A DNA stretch of 64,000 bases from Ezakiella peruensis. Lineage in GTDB: Bacteria; Bacillota; Clostridia; Tissierellales; Peptoniphilaceae. The position numbers were made by a program, and so were the translations under genes. Below the pieces are notes generated by a model. The model saw only the letters and a program-made list of their open reading frames with translations. It was not told where the DNA came from and did no database searches. Where the stretch lies: assembly GCF_900215725.1 (NCBI RefSeq), contig NZ_LT962469.1, positions 937,872 through 1,001,871 of the forward strand. The letters run 5' to 3'. Positions within the stretch are counted from its first letter, which is position 1; the number at the start of each line of letters is the position of its first letter. This document shows, piece after piece, positions 8,997 to 19,336 of this stretch.

Positions 8997-10816
8997 AATC
9001 CCATCCTTTCGCACCAAACCATAAATACATAAACCGAGTAGAGCCTTCTGTGATTGCGAGCCCTGCCCTCCTTGTGATCATCGAGGAGTTGCATTAACTG
9101 GTCTCTTTTGAAAAACTCTGCGGTCTCTGGGCTGGTAAATACTTCTTTAAATTTATTATAAAAATTGTCTTCCTGTAGCCAGTACCTAAATGGAACTGGG
9201 AAACCTTTCTTTGGCCTGTTGTACCATTCCTCAGGTAGGTTTTCCTTGGCCGCCATCCTGAGGGCGTACTTGGTCAGGCCTGCTTGCAATTTTAAATCAT
9301 CTGTGAGCTTGCTGGCAACATCATAAACTCCTAGATCTAAAAACGGCATGCGAACCTCCAGGCTGTTGGCCATGCTCATCCTGTCGCCTTTTAAAATAAT
9401 ATCCTTTTGCATAAAGACATTTAGGTCAACCAGCTGTTTAGATTTAATTTTGCTGGACCCATTAAAGTATTTTTTGGTCTCTTGGCTGGCAGGATATCCA
9501 TTTTTATATGCCTTTGCAATAATTTCCTTTACCTGATCCCCATCTGCAATATTGGCTTCACCAATAAAGATTTCATTTTCATCCATAGCACCTTTTTTTA
9601 ATTTGTGTTTGATGCTTTGGTTAGGAATAATATTTGCAAGTCCGCCGTTAAACTTACGGAGGGCCCTTGGCAGCTTCATATATTTGCTTAGACTATCTGC
9701 AGTCCTATATCCATCGTAACCGCCAAAGAGCTCGTCTGCTCCCTCGCCTGATAAGACGACAGTTACTTCTTCACGAGCAAGCTTGGATAAAAAATAAAGT
9801 GGAATGCTTGATAAATTTGCCTGAGGCTCGTCCAAGTAATAAATAATATCGTCCAGCTTATTTAAAACCTCTGATGGATCAATTATCTCCGTCCGATTTT
9901 TGATGCCAAGAATTTCTGAAAGTTCTCTGGCATGGACGCTCTCGTCAAATTTGTTGTCAGCTGACTTAAAGCCCACACTAAAAGTATACTCAGGCATGGT
10001 AAGGGCCGTTATATATGAGGAGTCAATGCCCCCTGATAAAAATGTGCCCAGAGGAACGTCGGCGTTTTTGTGGAGGTCCACAGATTCCCTTACTGCTTCT
10101 TGGATTAAAGCAACGGCCTCATCTAATTCATTGATCTCGTCAGTTAAGTTAAAGGAAAAATATTTTTTAATTTTTATTTCTTTGCTCTCATTAAAATTAT
10201 TTACAATTCCTATGGACCCATGTGGTAGTCTCTTGATGTTTTTTATCATGGTATTGTCGCCAGCCATGTGTTGGAGCTCTAAGTAAGAAAATAGCTCACT
10301 AGCATTTATTTCTCTAGCCATATTTTTATAAGCGACTAAACCTTTGAGCTCTGATCCAAAGACCAGGGCCCCATCATCGGCGTATCCATAATATAAGGGC
10401 TTCATACCAAAATGGTCGCGAGCAAGTACCAGCTTGTTTCCGTCTATTATTGCAATGGCAAACATGCCGCGCAGGTGGTTTACAAAGTCCTCTCCCCACT
10501 CTTCATAGGACCTCAATACTACCTCTGTGTCAGATTCGGTTGAAAATTCGTGGCCCTTATTTTTTAATTGGTCTCTTAAAATTTTATAATTATAAATTTC
10601 CCCATTAAAAACAAGGCTTATGCCTCGGCTTTCATCAATCATGGGTTGGTTGCTGCGTGCATTTAAGTCAATTATTGACAGACGACAAAAGCCCAATGCA
10701 TAATTTATAGCGTGATCATAATTTACAGCATCTGGCCCTCGATGACCTATAGCCTTGGTCATAGCCTCTATATTATCTAAATTTTTATTATTAATAATTC
10801 CAACAAATCCGCACAT
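8993..10816 (-). CDS. asnB: Asparagine synthase (glutamine-hydrolysing)
   Basis: 607 residues. N-terminal Ntn glutaminase domain begins MCGFVGI, so the nucleophile Cys2 is intact; the synthetase domain carries the PP-loop LSGGIDSS near residue 260. It makes asparagine from aspartate, ATP and glutamine. It starts 2 nt after the preceding membrane protein gene and overlaps pepF by 4 nt. Aspartate is also the substrate of pyrB at the head of the same operon. The C-terminus retains the usual YNRPKKGFP region. Confidence 0.95.
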   Translation of the reverse strand: MCGFVGIINNKNLDNIEAMTKAIGHRGPDAVNYDHAINYALGFCRLSIIDLNARSNQPMIDESRGISLVFNGEIYNYKILRDQLKNKGHEFSTESDTEVVLRSYEEWGEDFVNHLRGMFAIAIIDGNKLVLARDHFGMKPLYYGYADDGALVFGSELKGLVAYKNMAREINASELFSYLELQHMAGDNTMIKNIKRLPHGSIGIVNNFNESKEIKIKKYFSFNLTDEINELDEAVALIQEAVRESVDLHKNADVPLGTFLSGGIDSSYITALTMPEYTFSVGFKSADNKFDESVHARELSEILGIKNRTEIIDPSEVLNKLDDIIYYLDEPQANLSSIPLYFLSKLAREEVTVVLSGEGADELFGGYDGYRTADSLSKYMKLPRALRKFNGGLANIIPNQSIKHKLKKGAMDENEIFIGEANIADGDQVKEIIAKAYKNGYPASQETKKYFNGSSKIKSKQLVDLNVFMQKDIILKGDRMSMANSLEVRMPFLDLGVYDVASKLTDDLKLQAGLTKYALRMAAKENLPEEWYNRPKKGFPVPFRYWLQEDNFYNKFKEVFTSPETAEFFKRDQLMQLLDDHKEGRARNHRRLYSVYVFMVWCERMGL

Positions 10817-10818
10817 AA

Positions 10819-11466
10819 CTATCCCTTCTTCACTATCATCTTTGCAGTGGTGATTATATTTCTATAGGGTTCAATGCCCTCTTGCATGTTCAAATCGCTG
10901 AGCATCCTTAAGCCCTCTTCACTTCCCCTGTGCTTCCTAATAACTTCTGTAATTTTAAATAAAGGATTGTCTCTCTTCACCTTATCGCTTTGTAAGGCTT
11001 GGTCAAAAAGTCTGTCCCCAGCTTCAAATTCATCAATCATATAATAAATAATAATTTTATTGAGAGCAGCATTTTCATAATTTCTTTTGCCAAAATCTTT
11101 TAAATCAATATCATCTAAGGTTTCTTTTGCAAGTTTAAAATCTTTTTTATCAGCATAGGCGCCGGCAAGATTTAATTTCACCATGGACTTTACACTATCG
11201 TCATTTGAGTTTTCGATTAAGTTTTTATTTGTTCTTATAAATTTGTCAACATCCTTGTCTGCAACATATTCTGCAACTGCTTGGCGCATCAGATCGAATT
11301 CTCTTCTGATGGTCCTTAAATCCAACCATGATAATACAAGGACAACCATAGCTGCAAGGCCACCTGCCAAAAGTGAATCTACTGGTTTTTTAAAAATTAC
11401 GCAAACTAACATATAAGCCGCCAGAGTCATGGTAGCTGCTAGTATATATTTTCTGTATTTAAGCAT
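10819..11466 (-). CDS. Membrane-anchored protein with TPR-like helices
   Basis: 215 residues from the ATG at 11466 (GGGAGAAG 8 nt upstream; the frame overlaps the nnrD end by 8 nt). Two hydrophobic segments at about residues 6-45 form an N-terminal hairpin, followed by a soluble helical domain of about 165 residues with repeated charged helices, resembling tetratricopeptide-type proteins. I do not recognise a named family. It lies between acpS::nnrD and asnB in the pyr operon, so it is probably co-expressed; its function is unknown. Confidence 0.75.
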   Translation of the reverse strand: MLKYRKYILAATMTLAAYMLVCVIFKKPVDSLLAGGLAAMVVLVLSWLDLRTIRREFDLMRQAVAEYVADKDVDKFIRTNKNLIENSNDDSVKSMVKLNLAGAYADKKDFKLAKETLDDIDLKDFGKRNYENAALNKIIIYYMIDEFEAGDRLFDQALQSDKVKRDNPLFKITEVIRKHRGSEEGLRMLSDLNMQEGIEPYRNIITTAKMIVKKG

Positions 11467-12577
11467 TGTCTTCTCCCTTAAAAACATATTTTAACATAGC
11501 GGATAAATCGCCTGACTTCATAGACCGTTTGGAATATTTGGCAGAAAAAATATCTGCAGCAAGTCCATGGAAGTAAGCGCCAGCCACTGCTGAATTCCAT
11601 ACGCCCATGCCCTGGGCTAAGAATCCTCCTATAATGCCCGTAAGGACATCACCTGAGCCCGCAGTTGCAAGAGCATTTGATCCGCTTGTATTTATTATTA
11701 TATTATTTTTCTCGTCTGCAATCAAGGTCCCATTACCTTTTAAGAGGCAGACGGCCTTGTATTTTTGGGCGAGCTTTAGTGCGGCTTCTTTTCTATTGTT
11801 TATAACATAATCAATATCACAATTCAAAAGATATGCGGCTTCCTTGGGATGAGGGGTGATGACAAGGTCTGTATCAAGTCCATGTTTTTTTAAATAGTAA
11901 AAACCGTCAGCGTCGATAACACTTGGAATCTTATTTTTTTCTATAAAATCAAAGAGCTTATCTACATCTGGCATTTCAAATCCAAGACCCGGCCCAAAGG
12001 CAATGGCATCAAAATTTTCCCTTAAAAAAAAGCAACCAAAGCTATTAATTATAGCCTCGGTTGATTTACTTTGTAAAATTGGAATCATTTGATCTGATGA
12101 ATATAAATATACATAGCCAACCCCTGACCTAAAGGCAGCATCGGTCGCAAGCAAAGCAGACCCCGGCATATTATTGTAGCCGGCGATTAAACCCAGCCTG
12201 CCAAAAGTCCCCTTGTTGGAATCCTCTGGTCGCTTATTTAATAAATCCAAATATTTTTGGTCAGCGATAAAACTCGATGCATCGACATTTGCCACAGCAT
12301 AATCACCATCGTGGGAAATGCTAATAATATATCTTTTATTTTTGTAAGACAAAAAGGGTTGACCCTTCTCACCATAAATAACTTTTGAATTCTTTAAAAT
12401 ATCTGTGGAAATCCCTATGCCCATAGCCTTGGCAAAGGCTTCTTTGGCAGCATAATGGCCGGCCAGAGTCTCAGTCTTATCTGCGTCTGACCCAACCATC
12501 TTTTGTGCAAAGTCTAAGCCTTTATTATTTATAATTTCATCAATGCGTGAAATTTTTACAAGATCAATTCCAATCAT
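11459..12577 (-). CDS. Fusion of holo-ACP synthase and ADP-dependent NAD(P)HX dehydratase
   Basis: 372 residues with two enzymes in one frame. Residues 1 to about 115 match AcpS, which loads phosphopantetheine onto acyl carrier protein: GIDLVKISRI with the metal Asp, then the AAKEA catalytic Glu, and SISHDGDYAVA. The VFT-type loop is shortened. From about residue 125 the protein matches NnrD (YjeF C-terminal, ribokinase-like): FGPGLG, ITPHPKEAA, and the GSGDVLTG anion hole. In most bacteria NnrD is fused to the epimerase NnrE, or separate; here no NnrE part is visible. It overlaps pyrE by 4 nt. Confidence 0.9.
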   Translation of the reverse strand: MIGIDLVKISRIDEIINNKGLDFAQKMVGSDADKTETLAGHYAAKEAFAKAMGIGISTDILKNSKVIYGEKGQPFLSYKNKRYIISISHDGDYAVANVDASSFIADQKYLDLLNKRPEDSNKGTFGRLGLIAGYNNMPGSALLATDAAFRSGVGYVYLYSSDQMIPILQSKSTEAIINSFGCFFLRENFDAIAFGPGLGFEMPDVDKLFDFIEKNKIPSVIDADGFYYLKKHGLDTDLVITPHPKEAAYLLNCDIDYVINNRKEAALKLAQKYKAVCLLKGNGTLIADEKNNIIINTSGSNALATAGSGDVLTGIIGGFLAQGMGVWNSAVAGAYFHGLAADIFSAKYSKRSMKSGDLSAMLKYVFKGEDNA

Positions 12578-13143
12578 TTCTTTAAAAATCTGCTTCCTGG
12601 TTTTTCAATTGGAATATTTTTTTCACATAGGGGGCAAGCGTCTGCTTCAAAGAGTTTTGCTTCTTCGTAAATAGCTGCGTAGATTGGAAGTTCTACCTTG
12701 TCAACTGTCCTATCTACAATAGCGCCGATGCCTACAACTTTGCCGCCCAGTTCTTCGATGACTTTTGCAGTTTCCATAGAGCTCTTGCCTGTTGTAATTA
12801 CGTCTTCGCAAATCAAAACTCTTTCGCCTTCTTCAATTCTAAAGCCGCGTCTAAAGGTCATCTTACCTTCAACTCTTTCTGTAAAAACGCTTCTAACTTT
12901 TAAAGCTCTGGCAAGTTCATAACCAATTATAATTCCGCCCATGGCAGGTCCAACAACTACATCAACTTCTACACCAGCGTCACTTAATTTTTTTGCAATT
13001 TCACCTGCAATAAATTCTGCGTCTTCAGGATATTCAGTTGCCTTGGCACATTGAAAATATTGGTCAGAGTGCTTACCACTTGATAGGCAAAAGTGTCCTT
13101 CAAGCAAGGCGTGTCTTTTAATCATAAGTTCTTTTACATACAT
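12574..13143 (-). CDS. pyrE: Orotate phosphoribosyltransferase
   Basis: 189 residues; converts orotate and PRPP to OMP in the cytosol. The PRPP-binding segment (VLICEDVITTGKSS) and the conserved flexible-loop region are present. The C-terminus has an ACPLCEKN motif that could bind a metal or be decorative; it is a common feature of one long PyrE group. The ATG shares one nt with the pyrD stop (TAATG), and the 3' end overlaps acpS::nnrD by 4 nt, indicating a coupled operon. Confidence 0.96.
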   Translation of the reverse strand: MYVKELMIKRHALLEGHFCLSSGKHSDQYFQCAKATEYPEDAEFIAGEIAKKLSDAGVEVDVVVGPAMGGIIIGYELARALKVRSVFTERVEGKMTFRRGFRIEEGERVLICEDVITTGKSSMETAKVIEELGGKVVGIGAIVDRTVDKVELPIYAAIYEEAKLFEADACPLCEKNIPIEKPGSRFLKK

Positions 13144-14039
13144 TATATAATCCCCCTAATTTCATCTAAGCTCTTTATTCCGTGTCTGGTCATATATTCT
13201 TCCATGCCTTCAATGATATCGATTGCAGCAGATGGATTTACCAGATTAGCTGTGCCAATTTCAAATAATGTCGCACCGACCATAATAAATTCCAAGGCGT
13301 CACTGGCAGTCATTATGCCACCAATGCCAATTACAGGAATCTTAACTGATTTTACAACATCGTGGACCATCCTTACGGCAATTGGTCGAATGGCAGGACC
13401 CGATAGGCCAGCTGTCACATTATCAAAAACCGGTTTTCTTCTTTCAACATCAACTGCCAAGGCATTAAAGGTATTTACCAAACTAATGGCGTCTGCACCT
13501 TCAGCTTCAACGGTCTTGGCCATGGATTTTAAATCAAAAGCATTTGGCGATAACTTTACAATCAAAGGTTTTTTGACAATTGATCTGATTTCTCTGACGA
13601 CGACAGATGCGTCTTGGCATTGGATACCAAAGGCCATACCACCTTCTTTTACATTTGGGCAGGAAATGTTTAATTCAATTGCGTCAACATCTGTCTGATC
13701 TAAAAGTTTGGCCCCTTCCATATAGTCTTCCAGTGAGTTGCCGCCCAAGTTTGCAATAATATAATCATTAAGCTTGTGCATTTCTGGGAGTTCATGTTCG
13801 ATAAAGTGTGGGATGCCAGGATTTTGTAAACCGATTGAATTCATAATTCCCGATGGAGTTTCGTGAATTCTAATTCCACTGTTTCCTTCCTTTTCGCGAA
13901 TGGTTAAGCCTTTGGAAATAAGTCCACCAAGTCTTGATAGGTCCATGTAAGGAGTAAATTCAGTGCCAAAACCAAAAGTGCCGCTTGCAACGAGCAGGGG
14001 ATTTTTTAATTCTTTACCTAAAAATTTTGTTTCTAACAT
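13143..14039 (-). CDS. pyrD: Dihydroorotate dehydrogenase, class 1B catalytic subunit
   Basis: 298 residues. FMN-dependent TIM-barrel enzyme with the Cys-containing active-site segment SCPNVKEGG and the NTFNA and GIGGI phosphate-binding stretches. Class 1B enzymes work with PyrK, which is the preceding gene and overlaps it by 7 nt, and use NAD+. It has no membrane anchor, as expected for this class. Product orotate passes to PyrE, encoded next. Confidence 0.96.
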   Translation of the reverse strand: MLETKFLGKELKNPLLVASGTFGFGTEFTPYMDLSRLGGLISKGLTIREKEGNSGIRIHETPSGIMNSIGLQNPGIPHFIEHELPEMHKLNDYIIANLGGNSLEDYMEGAKLLDQTDVDAIELNISCPNVKEGGMAFGIQCQDASVVVREIRSIVKKPLIVKLSPNAFDLKSMAKTVEAEGADAISLVNTFNALAVDVERRKPVFDNVTAGLSGPAIRPIAVRMVHDVVKSVKIPVIGIGGIMTASDALEFIMVGATLFEIGTANLVNPSAAIDIIEGMEEYMTRHGIKSLDEIRGII

Positions 14040-14746
14040 AAATCCCTCCCGTTAATTATTGGTCCTTCCTTGCAAATCCTGATGTGGCCGTCCTTGGTCT
14101 TGCAGTTGCATGACAAGCATGCGCCAACACCGCAGCCCATACGGGCCTCTAGGCTCACTTCTATATTTGCATTCGGATATTTTTTTACAAGGGCATTTAT
14201 CATTGGCATTGGTCCACATGCATATATTTTATCATACTTTTCTGCATCCAATATATCAAGAGCATAACCCTTGTGGCCAACGCTGCCGTCTTCAGTTGCT
14301 ATATAAATATTTTCTACATAGTCTTTGAACTTGTCAGTATAATATTCTCCTGACCTGTAGCCCACATATAAGTCTGGCTTGGTCTTTAAATTTTTTGCCA
14401 GATATAGCATGGGAGCGATTCCTGCTGTGCCAGCGAGCAAAGCGGTCTTGCCTTCAGTTAAGTTAAAGCCGTTACCCAGTGGTCCCAAGAGACCGACTTT
14501 GTCTCCAACTCTTAGATTAGACAAGTATTTAGTGCCTCTTCCCATTATTTGTATTAGAAAAACGATTTTGTTTCCATCAATATCTGAAATTGAAATTGGC
14601 CTGCCCAATAGTGGATCTTGAAATTCATTTACCTTGAGCATATAAAATTGGCCAGGCTTGCCCTCAAAGTCGCCTTCAAAAGTCAAGGTAAAAACTTCAT
14701 CGGTCAAGATTTCTTTATTGGAAATTTCTACAAATTTATATGACAT
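14033..14746 (-). CDS. pyrK: Dihydroorotate dehydrogenase electron-transfer subunit
   Basis: 237 residues. Flavodoxin-reductase-like FAD and NAD-binding fold (RPISIS near residue 50, GTAGIAPM near 105) followed by a C-terminal [2Fe-2S] segment with Cys residues in CGVGACLSC and a later Cys. It transfers electrons from PyrD to NAD+. It overlaps the pyrF end by 11 nt and pyrD by 7 nt. Confidence 0.96.
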   Translation of the reverse strand: MSYKFVEISNKEILTDEVFTLTFEGDFEGKPGQFYMLKVNEFQDPLLGRPISISDIDGNKIVFLIQIMGRGTKYLSNLRVGDKVGLLGPLGNGFNLTEGKTALLAGTAGIAPMLYLAKNLKTKPDLYVGYRSGEYYTDKFKDYVENIYIATEDGSVGHKGYALDILDAEKYDKIYACGPMPMINALVKKYPNANIEVSLEARMGCGVGACLSCNCKTKDGHIRICKEGPIINGRDLC

Positions 14747-15581
14747 TAAAATCTCTCCTCATTTTTTCAACAGCTTCTCTGGTGGCTTCTTCAAAAGATT
14801 TTTCACTCTTTTCAAAGGCCCTGATAATGCCGCGTGATGAATTTACAACTCCGCCATTACCTGAGTTTAAAAGTTCCATTGCATCATGAGCTCCACCGCC
14901 TTGGGCCCCGTAACCTGGTATTAAAAAGAATACATCTTTAAAAGTTTCTCTGATGATCTTGCCCTCATCTGCGTTTTTATTTGTAGCTCCAATTACAAAA
15001 CCAATATTTCTATAGCCAGATTCATTTACAGAATTCCCTGACATTTGGCAAATCTTTTTGCCAATATTCATATAGAGTGGATCGTCTCCAACCATGAGCT
15101 CTTCAAAATCAGCGCTGCCTGGGTTTGAAGTTTTAATAATTACAAATAAACCCTTGTTTTTCTTTTCAGCATATTCCATATAAGGCTCAATGCTGTCCAG
15201 GCCCATGTATGGATTCAATGTCACGAAGTCACCTTCGTAGTCGCCTTCAAAATAAGCCTTGGCATATTGGCTGGCAGTTGAAGAAATATCAGAACGTTTA
15301 ACGTCATTTATAATTAGGGCGTCTTTCTTTCTTAAGTATTCCAGTGTCCTCTTGTAAGCTTTGAGTCCGTCCAGACCAGCCCCCTCATAGTAGGCAGCTT
15401 GTGGTTTATAAACAGCGACCAAATCATGGGTGGCATCTATAATTGCCTTGTTGTAAGAAAAAATTTTTTCTTCAATGCTTAGGTCCTTTACAAAGTCTGG
15501 TAGATGGTCAAGGTTTGGGTCCAGGCCCACACAGATGGGCCCCCTCTCCTCAACTCTCTTGTATAATTTATTTATTGACAT
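14736..15581 (-). CDS. pyrF: Orotidine 5'-phosphate decarboxylase
   Basis: 281 residues, the long (type 2) form. The active-site segment NDVKRSDIS near residue 95 contains the Asp-Lys-Asp triad; GLDPN is at the N-terminus. It decarboxylates OMP to UMP. The start overlaps the pyrI end by 14 nt and the 3' end overlaps pyrK by 11 nt. An AACTCTCTT-type weak ribosome site is consistent with coupling. Confidence 0.95.
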   Translation of the reverse strand: MSINKLYKRVEERGPICVGLDPNLDHLPDFVKDLSIEEKIFSYNKAIIDATHDLVAVYKPQAAYYEGAGLDGLKAYKRTLEYLRKKDALIINDVKRSDISSTASQYAKAYFEGDYEGDFVTLNPYMGLDSIEPYMEYAEKKNKGLFVIIKTSNPGSADFEELMVGDDPLYMNIGKKICQMSGNSVNESGYRNIGFVIGATNKNADEGKIIRETFKDVFFLIPGYGAQGGGAHDAMELLNSGNGGVVNSSRGIIRAFEKSEKSFEEATREAVEKMRRDFNVI

Positions 15582-16005
15582 CGTCTTTTACCACTTGATG
15601 GTCACAGTAAGTGCATTTGTAAATTCCCTTTTCCCTGTCGACCAAATGGAATTCATGTTCTATACCGCGTTCAATACTGGTGATGCATCTTGGGTTCTTA
15701 CATTGGATAACTCCAACAACTTTTTCAGGTAGGGTTAGATTAATTTTATCTACAATTTTTTCGTCTTCAATTATATTTACTGTAATTTCAGGATCGATAA
15801 AGCCAAGAGCTGATAAGTCGAGATCAATTACGTTTTCGATTTTTATAATATCTTTTCTTCCGATCTTGCCTGATTGAGCATTCATAATAAGGGCAACTGT
15901 ATAATCAGCATCTCTTAGGCCCAAATAATCAAAAATCTTTACGCCAAGTCCTGCGTGGATGTGGTCTATAACTATACCTTTTTTAATTGAATTTATACTT
16001 AACAT
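15568..16005 (-). CDS. pyrI: Aspartate carbamoyltransferase regulatory subunit
   Basis: 145 residues. N-terminal nucleotide-binding domain and a C-terminal zinc domain with four Cys (CKNPRC and CTYC at about residues 105-138). In the E. coli-type enzyme this subunit gives CTP inhibition and ATP activation. It overlaps pyrB by 7 nt, so the holoenzyme subunits are made together. Its presence implies feedback-regulated ATCase, in addition to the leader attenuator. Confidence 0.95.
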   Translation of the reverse strand: MLSINSIKKGIVIDHIHAGLGVKIFDYLGLRDADYTVALIMNAQSGKIGRKDIIKIENVIDLDLSALGFIDPEITVNIIEDEKIVDKINLTLPEKVVGVIQCKNPRCITSIERGIEHEFHLVDREKGIYKCTYCDHQVVKDDVNK

Positions 16006-16925
16006 GCTTCTACCCCCAACAATTCCATAATAAGTGCCATTCTTACGAACATTCCGTTTTTAACTTGCCTAAAGTACCATGCACGTGGGTCATCGTCGAC
16101 TTCGTTTGCAATTTCAGTTACACGTGGTAGTGGATGGAGGATTGCAAGGTCTGCTTTAGCAGATTTTAATTTTTCTTCATCCAAGATATATGAATCTTTG
16201 AGTCTAATATAGTCAGCTTCGTTGAAGAATCTTTCCTTTTGAACCCTTGTCATGTAGAGGACATCCAATTCGTCCATTACATTTTCAAGTCTTTCCACTT
16301 CCTTGTATTCGATATTTTTATCATCTAAAATATTTTTAATATAATCTGGAACGCGAAGTTCTTCAGGAGAAATTAAAACGAATTTAATATTTTCTCTAAT
16401 GCTCATGGCCTTGATCAGTGAGTGAACTGTTCTACCAAATTTCAAGTCTCCGCAAAGGCCGATAACCATGTCGGCTAGTCTGCCCTTGCTTTCTTGAATG
16501 GTAAAAAGATCTGTCAGCGTTTGTGTTGGATGTTGGTGGCCACCATCTCCAGCATTAATTAGTGGCACATAAGTATATTCGCGTGCGTAGTTTGGAGCAC
16601 CTTCTTTTGGATGTCTCATGGCGATAATATCAGAATAACATCCAACTGTTCTAATTGTGTCGCGTAAGCTTTCACCCTTCTGAACAGAACTAGAGCCCGG
16701 CTCCGAGAAACCAATAACTTGACCGCCAAGTCTTAACATGGCAGCTTCAAATGAAAAACGTGTTCTCGTGCTGGGCTCATAAAATAGGGTAGCTAATAAT
16801 TTACCTTTGCAAACATCGGTAAATAATTCAGGTTTATCTTTAATTTTTTGTGCTAGACTCATTACCTCGTCTAATTCCTCTACAGAAAAATCTGTCGGAT
16901 CGATATAATTTCTTCCTTTAAGCAT
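15999..16925 (-). CDS. pyrB: Aspartate carbamoyltransferase catalytic subunit
   Basis: 308 residues from the ATG at 16925, which follows GGAGGA by 5 nt; an upstream ATG at 16964 lies inside the terminator hairpin and is rejected. The carbamoyl phosphate motif STRTR and the aspartate-site HPTQ stretch are present. First committed step of pyrimidine synthesis. The 70-nt leader carries an attenuator. No pyrC, carA or carB are in the window, so the remaining pyrimidine genes must lie elsewhere or be lacking. Confidence 0.97.
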   Translation of the reverse strand: MLKGRNYIDPTDFSVEELDEVMSLAQKIKDKPELFTDVCKGKLLATLFYEPSTRTRFSFEAAMLRLGGQVIGFSEPGSSSVQKGESLRDTIRTVGCYSDIIAMRHPKEGAPNYAREYTYVPLINAGDGGHQHPTQTLTDLFTIQESKGRLADMVIGLCGDLKFGRTVHSLIKAMSIRENIKFVLISPEELRVPDYIKNILDDKNIEYKEVERLENVMDELDVLYMTRVQKERFFNEADYIRLKDSYILDEEKLKSAKADLAILHPLPRVTEIANEVDDDPRAWYFRQVKNGMFVRMALIMELLGVEAC

Positions 16926-16946
16926 TGCATCCTCCAATCGTATTTT

Positions 16947-16991
16947 AAAAAAAGCCATCCACAAGGATGGCCTCTACCACCCTCGGTGGAT
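16947..16991 (-). promoter_or_regulatory. pyr leader: PyrR-like site, antiterminator and terminator
   Basis: Two hairpins occupy the 70-nt leader. The first (16977-16989, CCACC/GGTGG arms with GAG loop) spells AATCCACCGAGGGT, matching about 12 of 14 positions of the PyrR consensus ARUCCNGNGAGGYU. The second (16954-16960 with 16965-16971, then seven T) is an intrinsic terminator. ATCCAC of the first can pair with GTGGAT of the second, an antiterminator that would exclude both hairpins. This fits PyrR-type attenuation with UMP. pyrR is not in the window. Confidence 0.7.
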
Positions 16992-17004
16992 TTTTATCTA
17001 AATA

Positions 17005-17033
17005 ATTATACATCAAGACCAAGGGCCTGTCAA
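17005..17033 (-). promoter_or_regulatory. Consensus promoter of the pyr operon
   Basis: TTGACA at 17028-17033, 17-bp spacer, TATAAT at 17005-17010. All twelve positions are consensus. The start site lies about 70 nt before pyrB. Confidence 0.85.
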
Positions 17034-17087
17034 GTATTTTTAAAAAATATTTTTAATATTTTTCTTTGCACTTTATTTATTTTTTTC

Positions 17088-17113
17088 AAAAAAAGAGGGA
17101 CTATAAATCCCTC
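17088..17113 (-). terminator. Terminator after tyrosine phenol-lyase
   Basis: Stem GAGGGA/TCCCTC (17095-17100 with 17108-17113) with a seven-nt loop, followed by seven T on the minus strand. Confidence 0.85.
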
Positions 17114-17122
17114 TTATAAATT

Positions 17123-18574
<1,452 letters not shown>

Positions 18575-18576
18575 TT

Positions 18577-18605
18577 ATTATATTAAAAAGCATTGTGTAT
18601 GTCAA
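18577..18605 (-). promoter_or_regulatory. Consensus promoter of tpl
   Basis: TTGACA at 18600-18605, 17-bp spacer, TATAAT at 18577-18582. The start codon lies about 60 nt downstream. No TyrR-type operator is evident. Confidence 0.85.
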
Positions 18606-18681
18606 TGGATTTTTTAATAAAATATAACTTTTTACAAAAATAGTTAGCACTTTATCAACCATCAGTGATATCAATTATAAG

Positions 18682-18710
18682 TTGAAGAGCAAATTAAAAA
18701 TTGCTATACT
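18682..18710 (+). promoter_or_regulatory. Promoter of ogt
   Basis: TTGAAG at 18682-18687, 17-bp spacer, TATACT at 18705-18710, followed by a GGGAGG ribosome site and ATG at 18732. Confidence 0.55.
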
Positions 18711-18731
18711 TATGAAGGGAGGTATCAGTGC

Positions 18732-19192
18732 ATGAACTTTGTAATAAAAACTGCCATTGGCAATTTAAAAATTACCTGTGAGGACTCACATATTATAAGA
18801 ATTGAAATGACAGATGAAAACGAAAATAAAAATTTAAATAAAATGCAAAATGAAATTAAAAAAAATTTGCGGATTATTTTAAGGGTCAGGGCCTCTTGGA
18901 TGATCTACCTATTAAAATAAAAGCGACTGCCTTTAGGGAAAAAGTTTATAAAGAATTATTATTAGTCCCCTACGGTCAGACGGTCACTTACAAAGACCTA
19001 GCCATGAGAATTAACAATCCCAAGGCAGCCCGAGCTGTTGGCTCTGCTATGAAAAATAACCCCCTGCCATTTGTAATTCCCTGCCACCGAGTTGTGGGCA
19101 CAAATAATCCCGGAGCCTATGCCTATGGAGCGGACTTAAAATACTTTTTGCTCAATATGGAAAAAGCAAATGCCCAAAAATTTAATCTATGA
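18732..19192 (+). pseudogene. ogt: O6-methylguanine-DNA methyltransferase, frameshifted at an A8 run
   Basis: The N-terminal part starts at ATG 18732 (AGGGAGGT upstream) and the catalytic part continues in a different frame from about 18867 to 19192 with the active-site PCHRV motif, ARAVGSAM and PYGQTVTY. The break lies in a homopolymer of eight A at 18858-18865; nine A would restore one frame (NEIKKKFADYFKGQ). The joined protein would be about 153 residues, the normal size. The enzyme repairs alkylated bases. It may be a true frameshift, a phase-variable tract or a sequencing error. Confidence 0.8.
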
Positions 19193-19270
19193 TTTTTTCA
19201 TAATTTCTATTATAATATGACTTGGAGATTTAAATGAAAATTTAAATAATAATAATTTATTAAACGCAAA

Positions 19271-19300
19271 AGCCTGGGTGCATTTCAGCAAACCCAGGCT
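19271..19300. terminator. Bidirectional terminator between ogt and the DUF4097 gene
   Basis: Nine-bp stem AGCCTGGGT/ACCCAGGCT with an 12-nt loop, T-rich on both sides. It separates convergent genes. Confidence 0.75.
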
Positions 19301-19336
19301 TTAATTGTATCTTTTAACTTTATTTATAATATTTTA

